Shown: positions 31,836-43,243 of the stretch, piece by piece
Layout: the number at the start of each line of letters is the position of its first letter
Numbering within the stretch: position 1 is the first letter of the stretch
Source: Salvator merianae
Taxonomy: Eukaryota; Chordata; Lepidosauria; Squamata; Teiidae
Direction of reading: 5' to 3'
DNA length: 64,000 nucleotides
Assembly: GCA_003586115.2 (NCBI GenBank)
Contig: QVOM02000057.1
Coordinates: forward strand, 595,225 to 659,224
Program-made: the position numbers and the translations under genes
The notes under the pieces: generated by a model
Databases searched by the model: none
The model's input: the letters and a program-made list of their open reading frames with translations, nothing else
What the model was told of the DNA's origin: nothing

Positions 31836-34800
31836 GTGAGCTTGCGGTCCCCACTGGGGTTCTTCAATAATCCGCCCGCATCGGGCTTCGCGGGCGACAT
31901 CTGGGCGCTCTGGGGGGAGAAGGCGGAAAAGAGAGTCTTGGCCGGTCATTTGGGGGGGTTATTTGTGGGCAGGGGCGCCCCATCCGCCGGTGGTCGGGGT
32001 GGAAGATGGGAGGCGGAGGGGGTCTGGGTGGGAAAACCAGGTGAAGCAACTCCCCTTCTGGCCATTTAACGGAAGTGACAGCTGGTAGTGGCGAGTCCAA
32101 AGGTGGGGAATGGGCTACAGACGTCTAATGAGGCTGCCCTACGGAATCCTAGTCAGGGTTCCTATCCTCTTAATAATTGCCAAGAAGAGGGGGGGTTCAG
32201 CACCTGATGTCTTCCTTAGCAGCAGGCTCCAAGTGTTGGGACCCTGTTAAAGGGACAGGAACCCTGATCAGGATTTCGTATGGCAGCGTTTGCAATCTGA
32301 GCTCCTGCATACGAAATCGACGTTCAGATGTGCTGTGAGAGCTTAGCGCTGAAACTCCTTTAAATAAGAGTTGTAGGGTTTGGGCTTGCTATGGGTGGAG
32401 GAGTGTTAAAAGTCCTCTTTTTAAATATCTTGAATAACAAAGGACAAAAAAAGAAAAAGGCAGTTCTTTAACCAACCAACGAGCCTAGTGGTTATAAGCA
32501 ATAAGTCTTGGCTGTATCATACCTCCCAGCATTGGAGAGAATGGAGAAAGTCAATAAGTCAATCTAAATTTTGAATGTCACTGTATCTACGCTGTCAGTG
32601 CATCTCTATGATCCAAAGGAAAACAGATTTGGAACAGGAAACGTATCAGTTTTTGCTTCCTTCATTACGAGTGTGTTACCAGACTATCTGATTAGTGAGG
32701 TTGGGATTTCTGACCTTGCGTTTCACAGTATTGATAAGAAACGTAATCCATTTTTGTTGTCGGCCAGAGACAGGAATGTGAAATGAAACAGTCAAGTGTT
32801 TTGACTTTTTCCAGCCTTGAGCTACTGACAAAAAAAATCTAACAAGATTTTGGTGTCACTGGTACTTAAGCCGTTGTCCTGGAGCTGAAACAGGCACGGT
32901 TCTGGTATAAATGATGTTTTTAACGGTATCGTATCTTGAATGTCCTTGCTGACTTGAGTCCAGAAGTTCTGTCTGACCGTACAGTCCTGCCGCATCGGCA
33001 CATCAAAAGCCGTCTTGAGGACTGGAATCTTGGATGGTTTGCACCGTGTCATGCAGGTAGCATGTTGGCCTTTGAGTGACAGGTGACTTTGGGGTGGACC
33101 CTGCCCTGTTGTGACATGTGATGCAGCTTGTGAAGGGGAGCAGATCTCCAGATGGGTTGTTCGCTCCGTAGCTTTGACCCACCGAGGCGAACCTCGGTGC
33201 CTGTGTTGTAGACAGAATAACATGATTACTTCCCCTTCTTGCTCTGTGAGTGGAAACGGTATCCTTCCCGTTTGCCAACTTTGGTTCTGATCCTGTAATG
33301 CAGAGATTCTTAGCCTTTTCTAGGCTGTGGGCCCCGTTAAGAATGCGACGACAGCTGTGGGCCCTCTCCTAGGAAAATGTCCATTAATAATCTCCGAGAA
33401 AATAGCAGACTAAGTGCATTGCGTTGAAAATGGAGAGGTTTCGCAGACCCCTGAAACCCACCCATGAAGCCCAAGTGGTCCACGCACCACTCTATAAGGG
33501 ATTTCACGGAAGGGAGGTGGAGCCTGAAGCTTGGATGAATCACTGACTTGCTTGTGAAGCCAGTTGCTGGCCCTTGAATTGGGTGGCTTGAGTTCTGAGA
33601 GCAAACTGTGTAGTGGGATTTAGTCTCGAGGGCCACCTTATCCAAACTGCCCGCTTCATCTGCAGAAACATATCTTTACATTCCGAGCGTAGCTGAGAAA
33701 GACTCCTGCCCGTCTCCTTGGTGGCCGCCTGCCTTTCACCGTTACCGGTGTTGCTTTTCTAGGTGGACTGGTGATGAGACTTCAGGAGGAAGCAGCTTTC
33801 CATCCAGTAGGAGTTCTGATTGGTGTGTGTGTGGGGGGTGAATCTAAGCAGACAGGTTAGCCGGCTGCAGTGCCACAGAAGAGAACTTTGGAGGCATCTC
33901 CCTGTTGGTGGGTGTGGCCTGGTGCAGTGAAGGATGGCTCTTGGGTGTGTAGGAAATGGGCCGCTAGAACACTGGTCCCTAATAATAGAAATCGGGTGAG
34001 GTTTGCGCTTCCTGGCAGTGAACGTGGGGATTGGGTAGAGAAACAGAAACACGGCGATCCTGCAGTGGGAGGTGGGGATCTGGGCTGATTCCACAGCAGA
34101 CAGTTGGCTTGATGCCTGGGGGTGATAAACTGCCTTTCAGGGGCAGCCTTCATCTTCATGGGTCGGGCCCTAGAAGAGCTTCTCACCTCCACCCAGTAAA
34201 ATACATACAGACGCTGGCGTTGGTGTACTCAGCTGGGATTCTCTGACCTTCTCTGACCTCTCATCCTGTCTGCAGACTCTCTACACCTACCCTGAGAACT
34301 GGCGGGCCTTTAAAGCGCTCATCGCTGCCCAGTACAGCGGTGCCAAGATCAAGGTCCTCTCGACTCCACCGCAGTTTCACTTTGGACAGACCAACAAGAC
34401 CCCTGAGTTCCTAAAGAAATTTCCAGTCGGGAAGGTGAGTGGCTGTTTTTATAGCCCGTCTCTGTCTTTGTCTCTCCTAAGCAGGGAGGGTCTAGTAGCA
34501 CCTTAGAGACTAACAGAGAGAGAGAAGTTGGTAGCATGAGCTTTTAGAGACTAAACCTAAGATGCATGGTGCGAAGTGCCCAAGGACAGAACTATTTAGG
34601 CAAGCTGCAAATGCAGATCTCTGGCTGTGGTGATGAGGTGACAAGTTCAGTATAATGATCATTGTTAAGGCTGTGTGCGTGAATAGAGGTGCAAACTTAT
34701 CAGCGTATTGGAATGTAGAGTGATGCAGGCTGGAAACCAGAAATGAGACGTGATAAACAGCCTGCATCACTCTACGTTCCGACACTTTGATAAGTTTGCA

Positions 34801-37800
34801 CCTCTGTTCACACTTAATGCAATAATAACCATTGTTATACTGAACTGATCACATCATCACCACACCCATATTTTTGCATTTCTGCTGCTATTCACACAGG
34901 CAGCTTGTCTGTACAGGTCCGTCTCTAGGCCCTTCGTTCCATGCATCTAACGAAGCAGGCCTAGTCGATGAAAACTCACGCCACCAACTTCTTTCTCTCT
35001 GTTAGTCTCTACTAGGCTCCCTCTTGCTTGCTGATCAGATTGATCTGTTCGCCAGATCTGGTTCTGTATCTGCCAGAAATTATATACGTGTAATTGAGAA
35101 GCATTCAAAATGTAATAGTCATTGCAACTTGCATTTGATGACAAGTAGAGGACCGCTTTGTATGCTCAGAGAGGATTTGGGCATGGCACTTGTCTTCAAA
35201 TTTGAAACTTCAAGGGAGTAGATACAGGCTAGATATTAGGAAAAACTTTCTAACTGTAAGGGCAATCAGTCATTGGAACAGGTTGCCACAGGAGGTGGTA
35301 GGCTCTCCTTCGCTGGAGGTCTTCAAGGAGAGGCTGGACAGTTATCTGTCTGGGATGCTTTAGTGAATCCTGCATTGAGCAGGGGGTTGGACTCGATGAC
35401 CCTAGAGGTCCCTTCCAACTCTATGATTCTATGATTCTATGAAATGTTCCCCCTTTGCCGCCTTGGCACTCAAGCTATTCTTGCGATTCTTGTACTTGGC
35501 ACGTGGATGAGTTGAAAGAGGCTGTTTTTCCCCCCCTGTAGGTTCCAGCTTTCGAAGGGGACGATGGATTCTGCGTGTTTGAGAGCAACGCCATTGCACA
35601 CTACGGTAACCCTGGTCTGCTTCTGAGGTTCATTAAACAGAGCAGGGGTTGGAAAGTCAAGTCCTAGATCAGGGATTGGCAGATAGCTCTGTGGGGATGC
35701 AGGCTGGTTGAATGGGACAGGGCAGGTGTTAGGCCCTCTAGGGTGAAAAAATGTATATATTTTTAGGGCCCAGAATGTTCTTTCTCTGTGTGCAGCTCTG
35801 CAGCAGCTTTTAAGCGAAAGCCATTTCCTAGCCTGGTTTTTGAAAAAAAAGGCTTTGCCCTAAACTTTCAGATCTCTGCCTGGGTCTCTGAACATACTTA
35901 AAGTTTGCCAATAAGGGTGTAAAAGGCCTCTTAGTGAAGTGGTGCTCCAGCCGGTCCTCTGGATGCAAAGATTTCGTTCCCAAACGTCTGTTTCCACTCC
36001 CAGCATTCCATCGGGGCTGCCACGGATTGCTGGGGAATGTAGTTCAGGCACGTCTGGAGGGCCACCGTTCCAGAACAGCCATCTTAAGCCCATCTTTGAG
36101 CTCAGTTCTCGCCGCATAGTAGGGAGCGTTCGTCCTCCAGTCAGCGCAGCAGGGCGGTGGGGGAGGCTTTTCTTGCTGCCCGCCGGGCTGACGGCCGCTG
36201 TCCTGTTCCAGTCAGCAGCGAAGAGCTGCGTGGCGCGACCAGAGAGGCGGCGTCCCAGATCGTCCAGTGGGTGAGCTTTGCTGACAGTGACATCGTCCCC
36301 CCTGCCAGCACCTGGGTCTTCCCAACCCTGGGCATCATGCATTACAACAAGCAGGTGAGTCGGCCGAAGCAGAGCTGCCCTGATGAGGCCTTGGGGGCCG
36401 TTCGGGTCGGGTCCCGGCGGGTTCTCCAAAAGCTCCTGGCTTTCCCGCCCGTAAGGGGATCCCCGCTGGACCGGCGTGGCGATGGCGCAAGGAGACGTTT
36501 TGCTCTCTTCCCCAGAAGAGCCTTCACACCTTCTCTTTTTTTGTCTTTCTCCATCTAGGCCACAGAATACGCCAAGGAGGAGGTGAAGCGGATTCTGGGC
36601 ATCCTTGACTCCCATCTGAAGACAAGGACGTTTCTGGTGGGGGAACGGATCACACTGGCTGACATTACGGTTGTCTGCACGCTTCTCTGGCTTTACAAGC
36701 AGGTTGGTTTCCGGTGGCTCATCGTGGAACCCTGGACCCAGAGGGGTCTTAACCTGCGGTGGACAAAAAACAGTACGGGGTTGGGAGAGGTGGAGGCTTA
36801 TTTTGGGTGTTCAACTTGAGATCTCCTTTTGGGGGCTTTGAACCTCTTTGGGCGTGGGGGTGAAAGAATTTGGGAAGAGGTGGAAACAAAGCTCTTGACA
36901 TCTGGTGCGAACCGTCCAGGAGGTATTGTTGGAGGTCTGGTCTCTGCCTGGGTGGAAAACCTCTTGGGTATTAACTGTTGGCTCTCTGGGGTCCTTGAGG
37001 GAAGGAAGGTGGGATAGAAATGGTTTTAAAATTACCTTTGAAGTGCTGGGAGAAGGATTTAAGTCTTAGAGTTGCCAAAATGGTCTCTCTTCAGTTCTGT
37101 TGATGTACAGTTACTTTCTCATCTTCGGATCCATGGTGCCGTTTAGGATTGGACTGAAAATGGCAGACTTCCAAGGCCGTTTCTGGTCTGGCAGTAAACC
37201 AGACGGTGTGGCAGATTTGAAGCTGCAGAACTTTTGTTCTGTGTCATCAAAACCTTGGAGGCCGGAAGGCCAAATAAACAGCAGCGGATTGGAGACTTCC
37301 ACCCAAGATGCTGCCATTGTCTTTACAGGCTGTTGAATCCGGATCGGATTGGGAAAAACACCTGGTTCACTTCACCTAGGATTTCTCTTTGGTTGCAGGT
37401 TTTGGAACCGGCCTTCCGTCAGCCTTACGAAAACGTCAACCGTTGGTTTGTGACCTGCATCAACCAGCCACAGTTCAAAGCTGTTCTGGGAGAGGTGAAG
37501 CTGTGTGAGAAGATGGCACAGTTTGATGGTAAGAGAACTGGGTCCCTTTGCAATTTGGATGCTCTATTTAAAATACAAAGCCTGGCTTTAGGAAGTCCTA
37601 GTCTTGTACAAGCCGCAAGTAAAAGCGTGCTTTACTATCTTGCTCAGGAGGTTTGTGATTGATATCTGCCTGGGTCTGGTAGGAGGTAGAAACCGAGAAC
37701 TTGGGAAGGGAGCTAGATTGGCAGCAGAAATGGTTTAGTCTTAATAGGCCGTGGTTTCTGGCTGCAGGCTGCTCTTCCAGACTTTTGCTGAGATGTCTGT

Positions 37801-40660
37801 ACGTTATGATGCTACGGATTAAACTGAAGACCTCTTGTCCTTCCATTGAGTAGCTAAGAAGTTTGCTGAGAATCAGCCCAAAAAGGAGACTCCAAAGAAA
37901 GAGAAGCAGCCAAAAGAGGAGAAGAAGTCTGAGAAGAAAGAGGAGAAACGGCCCGAGCCTGAGGAGGAGCTGGATGAGTGCGAGCAAGCCTTGGCAGCCG
38001 AACCGAAATCCAAAGATCCCTTTGCTCACCTCCCCAAAAGGTAAAGGTGTGGCCTTGCTGAACACAGGGGTCTAGGCAGAGTCCTCTGGGTTTGCCGGCT
38101 CTGCAACCGATTTTCATTCTGATTGGTCAGGAAGGACTTTGGTTCTCTCTGGTTTCTAAGATAGTGATTCAAGCAACACCTGCGCACATGGTCTTGGGCC
38201 TGTACTATAGACCATGTTGTCTGTATGTCACTCAGACGTTTTTAACTTGCTTTGTGGTCTGCATTTGATGCTGCCAGTGGCTTCAACTGGAGCAAATGTA
38301 GATGCCAGGCTGCTAAGCTGGGCATCTCACCCTGCCAGCGTAGAAAAATAATTATTTTATTTTAAAAATGGCGTCTTTCATATTTTAATAGTGCTGTTTG
38401 AGAAGTATTCCTTTAGAGAAAGTGGGATGCTTTAAGAACAAGGAGCAAATTATTAAAAATCCTGTTAGGTCTGTCAAACCTGTTCCTTCTGAGAAGTCAC
38501 TGCAAGATGAAATTTCCCATTGCATAGTTGCTTTCGGCACCAGGAACAGTGGTTACCAGATTGTGTAAGACACTGCGGTGTATTTTCTTAGAAGCACAGA
38601 ATGAACCACAGGGTCTACCCCAAACCTTGGAGCCTTCGGCCCACTGACCCCCAAGACGTGGGAAGCCTTAAACACTGGCATTTTAAACGGCCCTGTGGAA
38701 GGAACCAGGAGCTACTGTGGCGAAGCTTTGCCAAAACGTGTTCCCATCCATCAGCTGGAGTCAGCAGCTGTGTCTTGACCTCGGAAACATTTCTCTGGAC
38801 AGTCCTCAAAGACGCCTCGCTGTGTAACATAGTTTTAAGCTCTGGGCTGCAGACGGGCCGCGTGTGGCTTGCAGTGGGGCCGGCTAGGCTTATTCCTGAG
38901 GAAAAGAACCTGAAAGGCTCCTCATATACTTCGCAGACGTTCCTTCTGCGACGTCTTGGCCTGGTTTCCTCAAGCCATTATGTGGCGCATGTAATTGCAA
39001 CCTATGGGAAATTCCTGTTGCTCACGCAAAAGTGCTTGGTGCAATTTTAAAAACCCTTGGACCTTTGGACGCGGTTAGTGCGCTTTTTGCCTTTGGCTCG
39101 GCGAGCGTCTAGCAACTTGCCACTGTCGGGGGGGTTCTCCGCTGCTCACCAGCTGCTCCTCTCACACTGTCTTTCACAACAATGCTGTGCTAAAAATGGC
39201 TCCCTTGCAACACCTCAGCTGTTACCCAAAGAGCCATCCTTGTGAGGCAACACAGAACAGTCTCAGTAGTGGATTTTCTTTCAGTAATGGTGTCCCTGTT
39301 TGGTCTTTAGCAGCCATAGCTACCAGTGCTGTTTGTCCTGAAAACCAGTGGGTCATAAGGCTGCGGTTATTCTTTTTAAAGCACATGACCTTGGAAGGGT
39401 TGAAGCAGTTTTCAGTGTGTTTTTCAGTTAGCGTTTCTCCTCAGCTTCGGGCATGAAGCTGAGATGTGATCTTGGTTGTTTTCAGGGTGAAGCATGTTAT
39501 CGTACGTTCTCTTCCATATGTACATCTGCCAGTTCTCATAGCTATTTGGTCCCATTCTGCCCTCATCTTCCGAGTATTCAGACAGAATTATTCTCGTGGA
39601 GGTTGGTTACTGTTTCAGGGTTTATAGCTAGGGCAAAATTTGGTTGCCTAGCTGCTTTTAGGCTTGTCACCAACCCAGACAGTGGGCTGGGCAAAAGAGG
39701 TGAGAAAGTTTACCAGTGTTGAGAAATCCCCCTTTTGCAACTTGGGTTACTCAATGGTCACCCTCGATGGGTATAATCCAGAGGCAATCCGATTCCAGAC
39801 AGGGCGAAACAAGATGCTTATCTACTGTTCCCACTTTGGCTCTCTGTTTAGCTAAAGATGCTTAGATAGCTGTTGGTTAAAATGTACCAATCTGTATTTA
39901 CAAACAGTGAGGCAAGATATCTAGTTTTGCTTCAGGCAGTAAGTCTTGTTGATAGGATTGTCCTTCCAGCCCATTGCAATTGCAACGCTTGTATCTTAGC
40001 TTTCCTCCAGCCAGGGTTTGCCCTATAACTTACAGGGCGGGGGTGGGAAATGAAGGGGGAGTCCAAGAAAAGCCGTGTGCCTTCAGAAATGAGGCTTTTT
40101 GCTTTTAATGTGGAGTCTTTTTGCTTATAATTTGGGGATCCTCCGGCCTGGCTGTGTAGAATTCAAGCATTTTGGACTTCCATAAGGTTTGCAGCTTTAT
40201 TCTACAGAGTGCCCAGGTTAAGTGTTCGTGCCAATCTCTCAAGCACCAAATAGTTTGGGAGGATCCTGTTTGAAGTGCTGCTTGTTTTTGACTTGATCTG
40301 ATTATTTTATCCCATGCTCGATCAGATGATGTGCTCCTTTGAGCGCTGAATCGAAAGCTGTTTCCCGAAGGCTTTGCCTTGAAAAGGCGGCAGAGGGAAG
40401 AGCACCGGTCCTCCTCCCCATAAGCCGCAGGGACTGAATGGTGATGGCTCCCTGCTCTTGTGTCTCCCTTCCAGCTCCTTCGTTATGGACGAGTTCAAGA
40501 GGAAGTACTCCAACGAGGACACCCTGACGGTGGCCATACCCCACTTCTGGGAGCATTTTGACAAGGAGGGCTGGTCGATTTGGTATGCCGAGTACCGCTT
40601 CCCTGAAGAACTGACGCAGACTTTCATGAGTTGCAATCTAATCACAGGTACGGCAACCCC

Positions 40661-40698
<38 letters not shown>

Positions 40699-42578
40699 CT
40701 GGCTGCCTTTGAGCGTGACGAGATCCTCACAGAGCTCTTTTCTTCCCTTGTGTCCGTTTCCGGCAGGCATGTTCCAGCGCCTGGACAAACTGCGCAAGAA
40801 CGCCTTTGCTTCCGTCATCCTCTTCGGCACAAACAACGACAGCAGCATCTCTGGGATATGGATCTTCCGCGGGCAGGAGTTGGCTTTTACGGTGAGTTCA
40901 GGGGGGGGGGCCTGGGACGTGGCGGTCCAGATGGGCACGAACCAGTAGGGTCGATTCTGCGGCAGGAGTCACGTCTAACCGTGATTTTTCCCTACCACTG
41001 TTGTAAGAAATACGGCAGCCTGGAACCGTCTATTCTCAGTATATATTTTTTCCTATAACTCACATTGGCCCTGAAATGTGTGGTCCTCTGTTGGATTTTA
41101 ACCTGACTCTAGCTAAGTAGATTGCTGGTTCTTTCCCAAAATAAATGGTGCCGCAGTGAGGCAGGAGGTAGACGGCCGCTCCGGTCTCTGCTAACAGCTC
41201 CAACCACCCACCTGACCCAAACCATCCCGGCCTCAGCTGGATTTGGCTCAATTTCAGCTCAGACCGAACCGTTTCAGCCCGAACTTGCCCACCCCTGCTG
41301 TGTACGTTTTCATAAAGGAAACTTCCCCGCCTGTTGCGGTAGATGGCGCTGTGTCCCTCTGGGAGAAACGGGGAGGCAGCGAAAAGCGTCTTTGAAGTTC
41401 AGAACATCTGTCAGAACATCTGACCCTCTCCGTCACCAGGCACAGCTGGAGAAAGGCAGTTTGTCAGGGAAACGGTCACCCAGACTTAACTGGGGCCCTT
41501 TCTGCACTTACCTGCCGTTACTTCACATCAGCGGGTCAGAAATTGGCCGGCCCGTTGATCTGGACTGCGGGGAGGTGTGGGCGGCGTCACGCCACGCTGC
41601 CACCTCCTTGAAATGCACCCACGTTTCGAGGCTGCACTCAGAGGCCTCCGCAGCCTAGGAGCAAAAGTTTCCTTCTGGGCATCTCAGGGAGAAGAGGGAG
41701 GCAAAACCTGCCCTTGACTCCCTGCCAGTGGCCTCGAGAGGCCTCCTGCCTGTATCTCCAACACGGAGGCAGTACCTAGGCATCCATTCTAGTCGTCACT
41801 GATAGACCTGTCCCCAAGCTGAGTGCAGGATTTCCAGACCCACTTGGTACCGCTTCGCTGATACCACTGCAGGAACGTTCAGTGGGAACGGTCGGATTTG
41901 CCACCAGAAACACGTGCCCACTTCTGCACGTGCCAAGGTTCCTTCCCAGCACTTTGGCAGACAAGGGGAAAAGTGATACAGGGCTTTCTCAGCTCTACCT
42001 GGCCAGTGGCGCATGGCTGCCGGATTTCTCAGCGTCTCGTAAGAATGTGGTAGCTGTGCGAGAAACGGAGACATTGGCATTTGGGTAAGAGAGGCGCAGT
42101 GGCTGGTAGATTCAGGGGAGCCCAGAGGATTGCAGAATAAACATGTCTATTTTTCAATTCATACGTCGGGCTTGCGTACCACAGATTTCATAAAGACTCT
42201 GTGCGGCTGGCAAGTAAAACGTGAACTCAAAATCAAGAATGAAAGTGTTATGATTCCCCCTGGTTACCTAACTCATTTCTCCATCTTGCCTTCTCCGGGG
42301 TGGGCTTAAGGGACCTCTGAGTACAGGGGCCTTGGGGTCTCAGGGCAGAGGGGAGGACGGGAAGCCCTTTTCCCCCCCCCTGCCGCGCGTTTACTCTTGC
42401 CTTCCTTCGTCCTCTGCAGCTGAGCCCCGACTGGCAGGTGGATTACGAGTCCTACGCTTGGAGAAAGCTGGACCCGGACAGCGAGGAGTGCAGGACCATG
42501 GTGAAGGAGTATTTCCTGTGGGAAGGGGAGTTCAAGCACGTCGGGAAGCCGTTCAACCAGGGCAAGATCTTCAAATGA
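31821..42578 (+). CDS. EEF1G: EEF1G, translation elongation factor 1 gamma (10 coding exons)
   Basis: Gamma subunit of the eEF1B complex. It anchors and stimulates the eEF1B alpha/beta exchange factors that reload eEF1A with GTP on the cytosolic ribosome. The exons join without a frame break: 31821-31835, 34276-34434, 35542-35605, 36212-36354, 36559-36702, 37399-37528, 37854-38040, 40475-40647, 40767-40891, 42420-42578. All introns are GT-AG. The product is 432 residues (human 437). Residues 1-86 are the GST-N-like domain ([20 protein letters not shown]), about 92-216 the GST-C-like domain ([20 protein letters not shown]), 219-272 a Lys/Glu-rich linker shorter than in human, and about 273-432 the conserved EF1G C-terminal domain ([34 protein letters not shown]), ending NQGKIFK. 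The start ATG follows the TOP tract and gives MAAAG, against MAAG in human. All domains are complete, so the gene looks functional. Confidence 0.98.
31836..34275 (+). other. EEF1G: EEF1G intron 1
   Basis: 2.4 kb with GT-AG ends. It contains the right side of the CpG island and, near 33,300-33,360, a hAT-like remnant ('gattcttagccttttctagg', 'ctgtgggcccc'). No other gene is recognised inside. Confidence 0.85.
34276..34434 (+). CDS. EEF1G: EEF1G coding exon 2
   Basis: Residues 6-58, start of the GST-N-like fold. Acceptor CTGCAG, donor GTGAGT, phase 0 at both ends. Confidence 0.98.
34495..35016. repeat. large inverted repeat in EEF1G intron 2
   Basis: The left arm 34,495-34,732 and right arm 34,758-35,016 are reverse complements at roughly three quarters or more of positions, separated by about 25 bases. 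Matching landmarks are GAGACTAACAGAGAGA with its complement near 34,992-35,009, GTTCAGTATAA with TTATACTGAAC, AGAGGTGCAAACTTATCA with TGATAAGTTTGCACCTCT, and GTAGAGTGATGCAGGCTG with CAGCCTGCATCACTCTAC. The outer ends (TAGTAGCACCTTAGAGACTA) resemble a dispersed sauropsid repeat, so this is either two head-to-head copies or one long foldback element. Confidence 0.85.
35190..35442 (+). mobile_element. CR1 LINE 3' end in EEF1G intron 2
   Basis: GATATTAGGAAAAACTTTCT, then GGTTGGACTCGATGACCCTA, and a tail of ATTCTATG repeats. Sense orientation, 5' truncated. It ends about 100 bp before exon 3. Confidence 0.92.
35542..35605 (+). CDS. EEF1G: EEF1G coding exon 3
   Basis: [20 protein letters not shown], then a phase-1 donor GTAACC. 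The acceptor follows a T/C-rich tract ending CTGTAG. Confidence 0.97.
36000..36075. mobile_element. ZNF143-motif-bearing MITE remnant in intron 3
   Basis: GGATTGCTGGGGAATGTAGTTC followed by CGTCTGGAGGGCCACCGTTC, the core of the dispersed 'tgggagttgtagttc ... catctggagggcca' element. Confidence 0.5.
36212..36354 (+). CDS. EEF1G: EEF1G coding exon 4
   Basis: [20 protein letters not shown] through MHYNKQ; donor GTGAGT, phase 0 at the 3' end. Confidence 0.98.
36559..36702 (+). CDS. EEF1G: EEF1G coding exon 5
   Basis: [20 protein letters not shown] through LLWLYKQ; donor GTTGGT, phase 0. Covers the GST-C helices including the conserved [10 protein letters not shown]. Confidence 0.98.
37399..37528 (+). 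CDS. EEF1G: EEF1G coding exon 6
   Basis: [20 protein letters not shown] through EKMAQFD; phase-1 donor GTAAGA. End of the GST-like part. Confidence 0.98.
37854..38040 (+). CDS. EEF1G: EEF1G coding exon 7 (charged linker)
   Basis: Lys/Glu-rich segment followed by [13 protein letters not shown] and DPFAHLPK. Acceptor GAGTAG, donor GTAAAG, phase 2. The linker is a few residues shorter than in human and accounts for most of the length difference. Confidence 0.96.
38041..40474 (+). other. EEF1G: EEF1G intron 7
   Basis: 2.4 kb with GT-AG ends. No repeat or embedded gene recognised. Confidence 0.8.
40475..40647 (+). CDS. EEF1G: EEF1G coding exon 8
   Basis: [20 protein letters not shown] through TFMSCNLIT; start of the EF1G C-terminal domain. 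Donor GTACGG, followed within 15 bases by a CT microsatellite. Confidence 0.98.
40662..40696. repeat. (CT)n microsatellite in EEF1G intron 8
   Basis: About 17 CT units starting 14 bases after the exon 8 donor, in an intron of only 119 bases. Confidence 0.95.
40767..40891 (+). CDS. EEF1G: EEF1G coding exon 9
   Basis: [20 protein letters not shown] through RGQELAFT; phase 0 donor GTGAGT. The last residue is Thr where human has Pro. Confidence 0.98.
41670..41815 (-). mobile_element. CR1/L3-type LINE 3' fragment in EEF1G intron 9
   Basis: CTTCTGGGCATCTCAGGGAG, GCAAAACCTGCCCTTGACTC and CCAACACGGAGGCAGTACCT match the family at 23,664-23,866. The copy is degenerate and lacks the AAGAACATAAG end. 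Confidence 0.65.
42420..42578 (+). CDS. EEF1G: EEF1G coding exon 10 with stop
   Basis: [20 protein letters not shown] through FNQGKIFK and TGA at 42,576-42,578. Confidence 0.98.
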   Translation: MSPDWQVDYESYAWRKLDPDSEECRTMVKEYFLWEGEFKHVGKPFNQGKIFK

Positions 42579-42725
42579 GGCCGCGGGCGCTGGCGAGAGA
42601 CACGGACCTGAGGAGGGAGACCGCTTCCGGGGCAGCCTCTGCTGCCCTCGGGGATAGATAACAGCTCGTCTGGGAGAGACGTCGTGACACTCTAAGACTT
42701 GAATTAAAAAAGCCACAGGCACTAG
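42579..42725 (+). other. EEF1G: EEF1G 3' UTR
   Basis: Short 3' UTR, as usual for TOP mRNAs, ending after an ATTAAA hexamer. Confidence 0.75.
42703..42708 (+). terminator. EEF1G poly(A) signal ATTAAA
   Basis: ATTAAA 125 bases after the stop, with a U/GU-rich element (TGTCTGTCGTTTGG) about 35 bases on. A canonical AATAAA at 42,871-42,876 is a possible alternative. Confidence 0.6.
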
Positions 42726-42889
42726 TAGCATCCTCGGCGTCCTGTCTGTCGTTTGGATGGGAAAAGGGGGAGGGGCTTGCCGCAAAGGGGCGACGTTGCC
42801 GTGGGCTTGTGAGTCTGTAGAGAACTCCCTCCTGTGCCGGGCAGCCTTCATCCTCCCCTGTGTGCAAAGAAATAAAACGCTTGCGTTAT

Positions 42890-43170
42890 TGTGCTGGGAT
42901 ACGGGGAAAGGGGAGGAGCCTTCTCAGTGGTGGCTCCCAGACTACGGAATCGTGTCCTGTCCACCACCACCCCTGAGGTGCATCACGTCCTTTCACTTTA
43001 CATGTTTAGGAAAGCAGTGGAGATGCACCTCTTTGCCCTGGCCTTTTCCTCCCCATTTTCCAACACTATTGTTGTTTTAATCTGTTCATTTTTATATTTG
43101 GTTTTTTAATGTCGTATCCCGCCCTGAGACCTTGGGGCAAGAGGGCGGGATAAAAATGCAAATAATAAAT
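42890..43170 (+). mobile_element. L2-type LINE 3' end with ORF2 tail
   Basis: The frame beginning at 42,891 encodes GERGGAFSVVAPRLRN, the closing motif of L2-like ORF2, and then FRKAVEMHLFALAF. The 3' UTR ends in CGCCCTGAGACCTTGGGGCA, GGGCGGGATAAAAATGC and an AAATAATAAAT tail. Truncated at the 5' end. Confidence 0.75.
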
Positions 43171-43177
43171 ACTGAGG

Positions 43178-43243
43178 AAGGGGATTTGAACCTGGCGGTT
43201 GCTAAGCTATAGCCCAACACTTTAGCCATTATGCTACCCAAAC
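43178..43243 (-). mobile_element. tRNA-like SINE head
   Basis: The reverse complement reads GGTAGCATAATGGCTAAAG (A-box-like) and GCCAGGTTCAAATCCCC (B-box) at tRNA-like spacing. It directly follows the L2 tail, suggesting a SINE inserted next to, or mobilised by, L2. Confidence 0.6.

Larger units (their letters stand above)
31600..31990 (+). promoter_or_regulatory. EEF1G: EEF1G CpG-island promoter
   Basis: CpG-dense block around the first exon. It includes a CRE-like GGTGACGCAC at 31,697-31,706, a GGGGCGTGG GC/KLF box at 31,719-31,727, and a CATAAAG element at 31,707-31,713 that is too far upstream to serve as a TATA box for the pyrimidine start. Housekeeping translation genes usually have this promoter type. 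Confidence 0.7.

Noticed and set aside
43178..43243. Possible tRNA gene on the minus strand
   Set aside because: No convincing cloverleaf beyond the A and B boxes, and it lies directly against an L2 tail, so it is a SINE.
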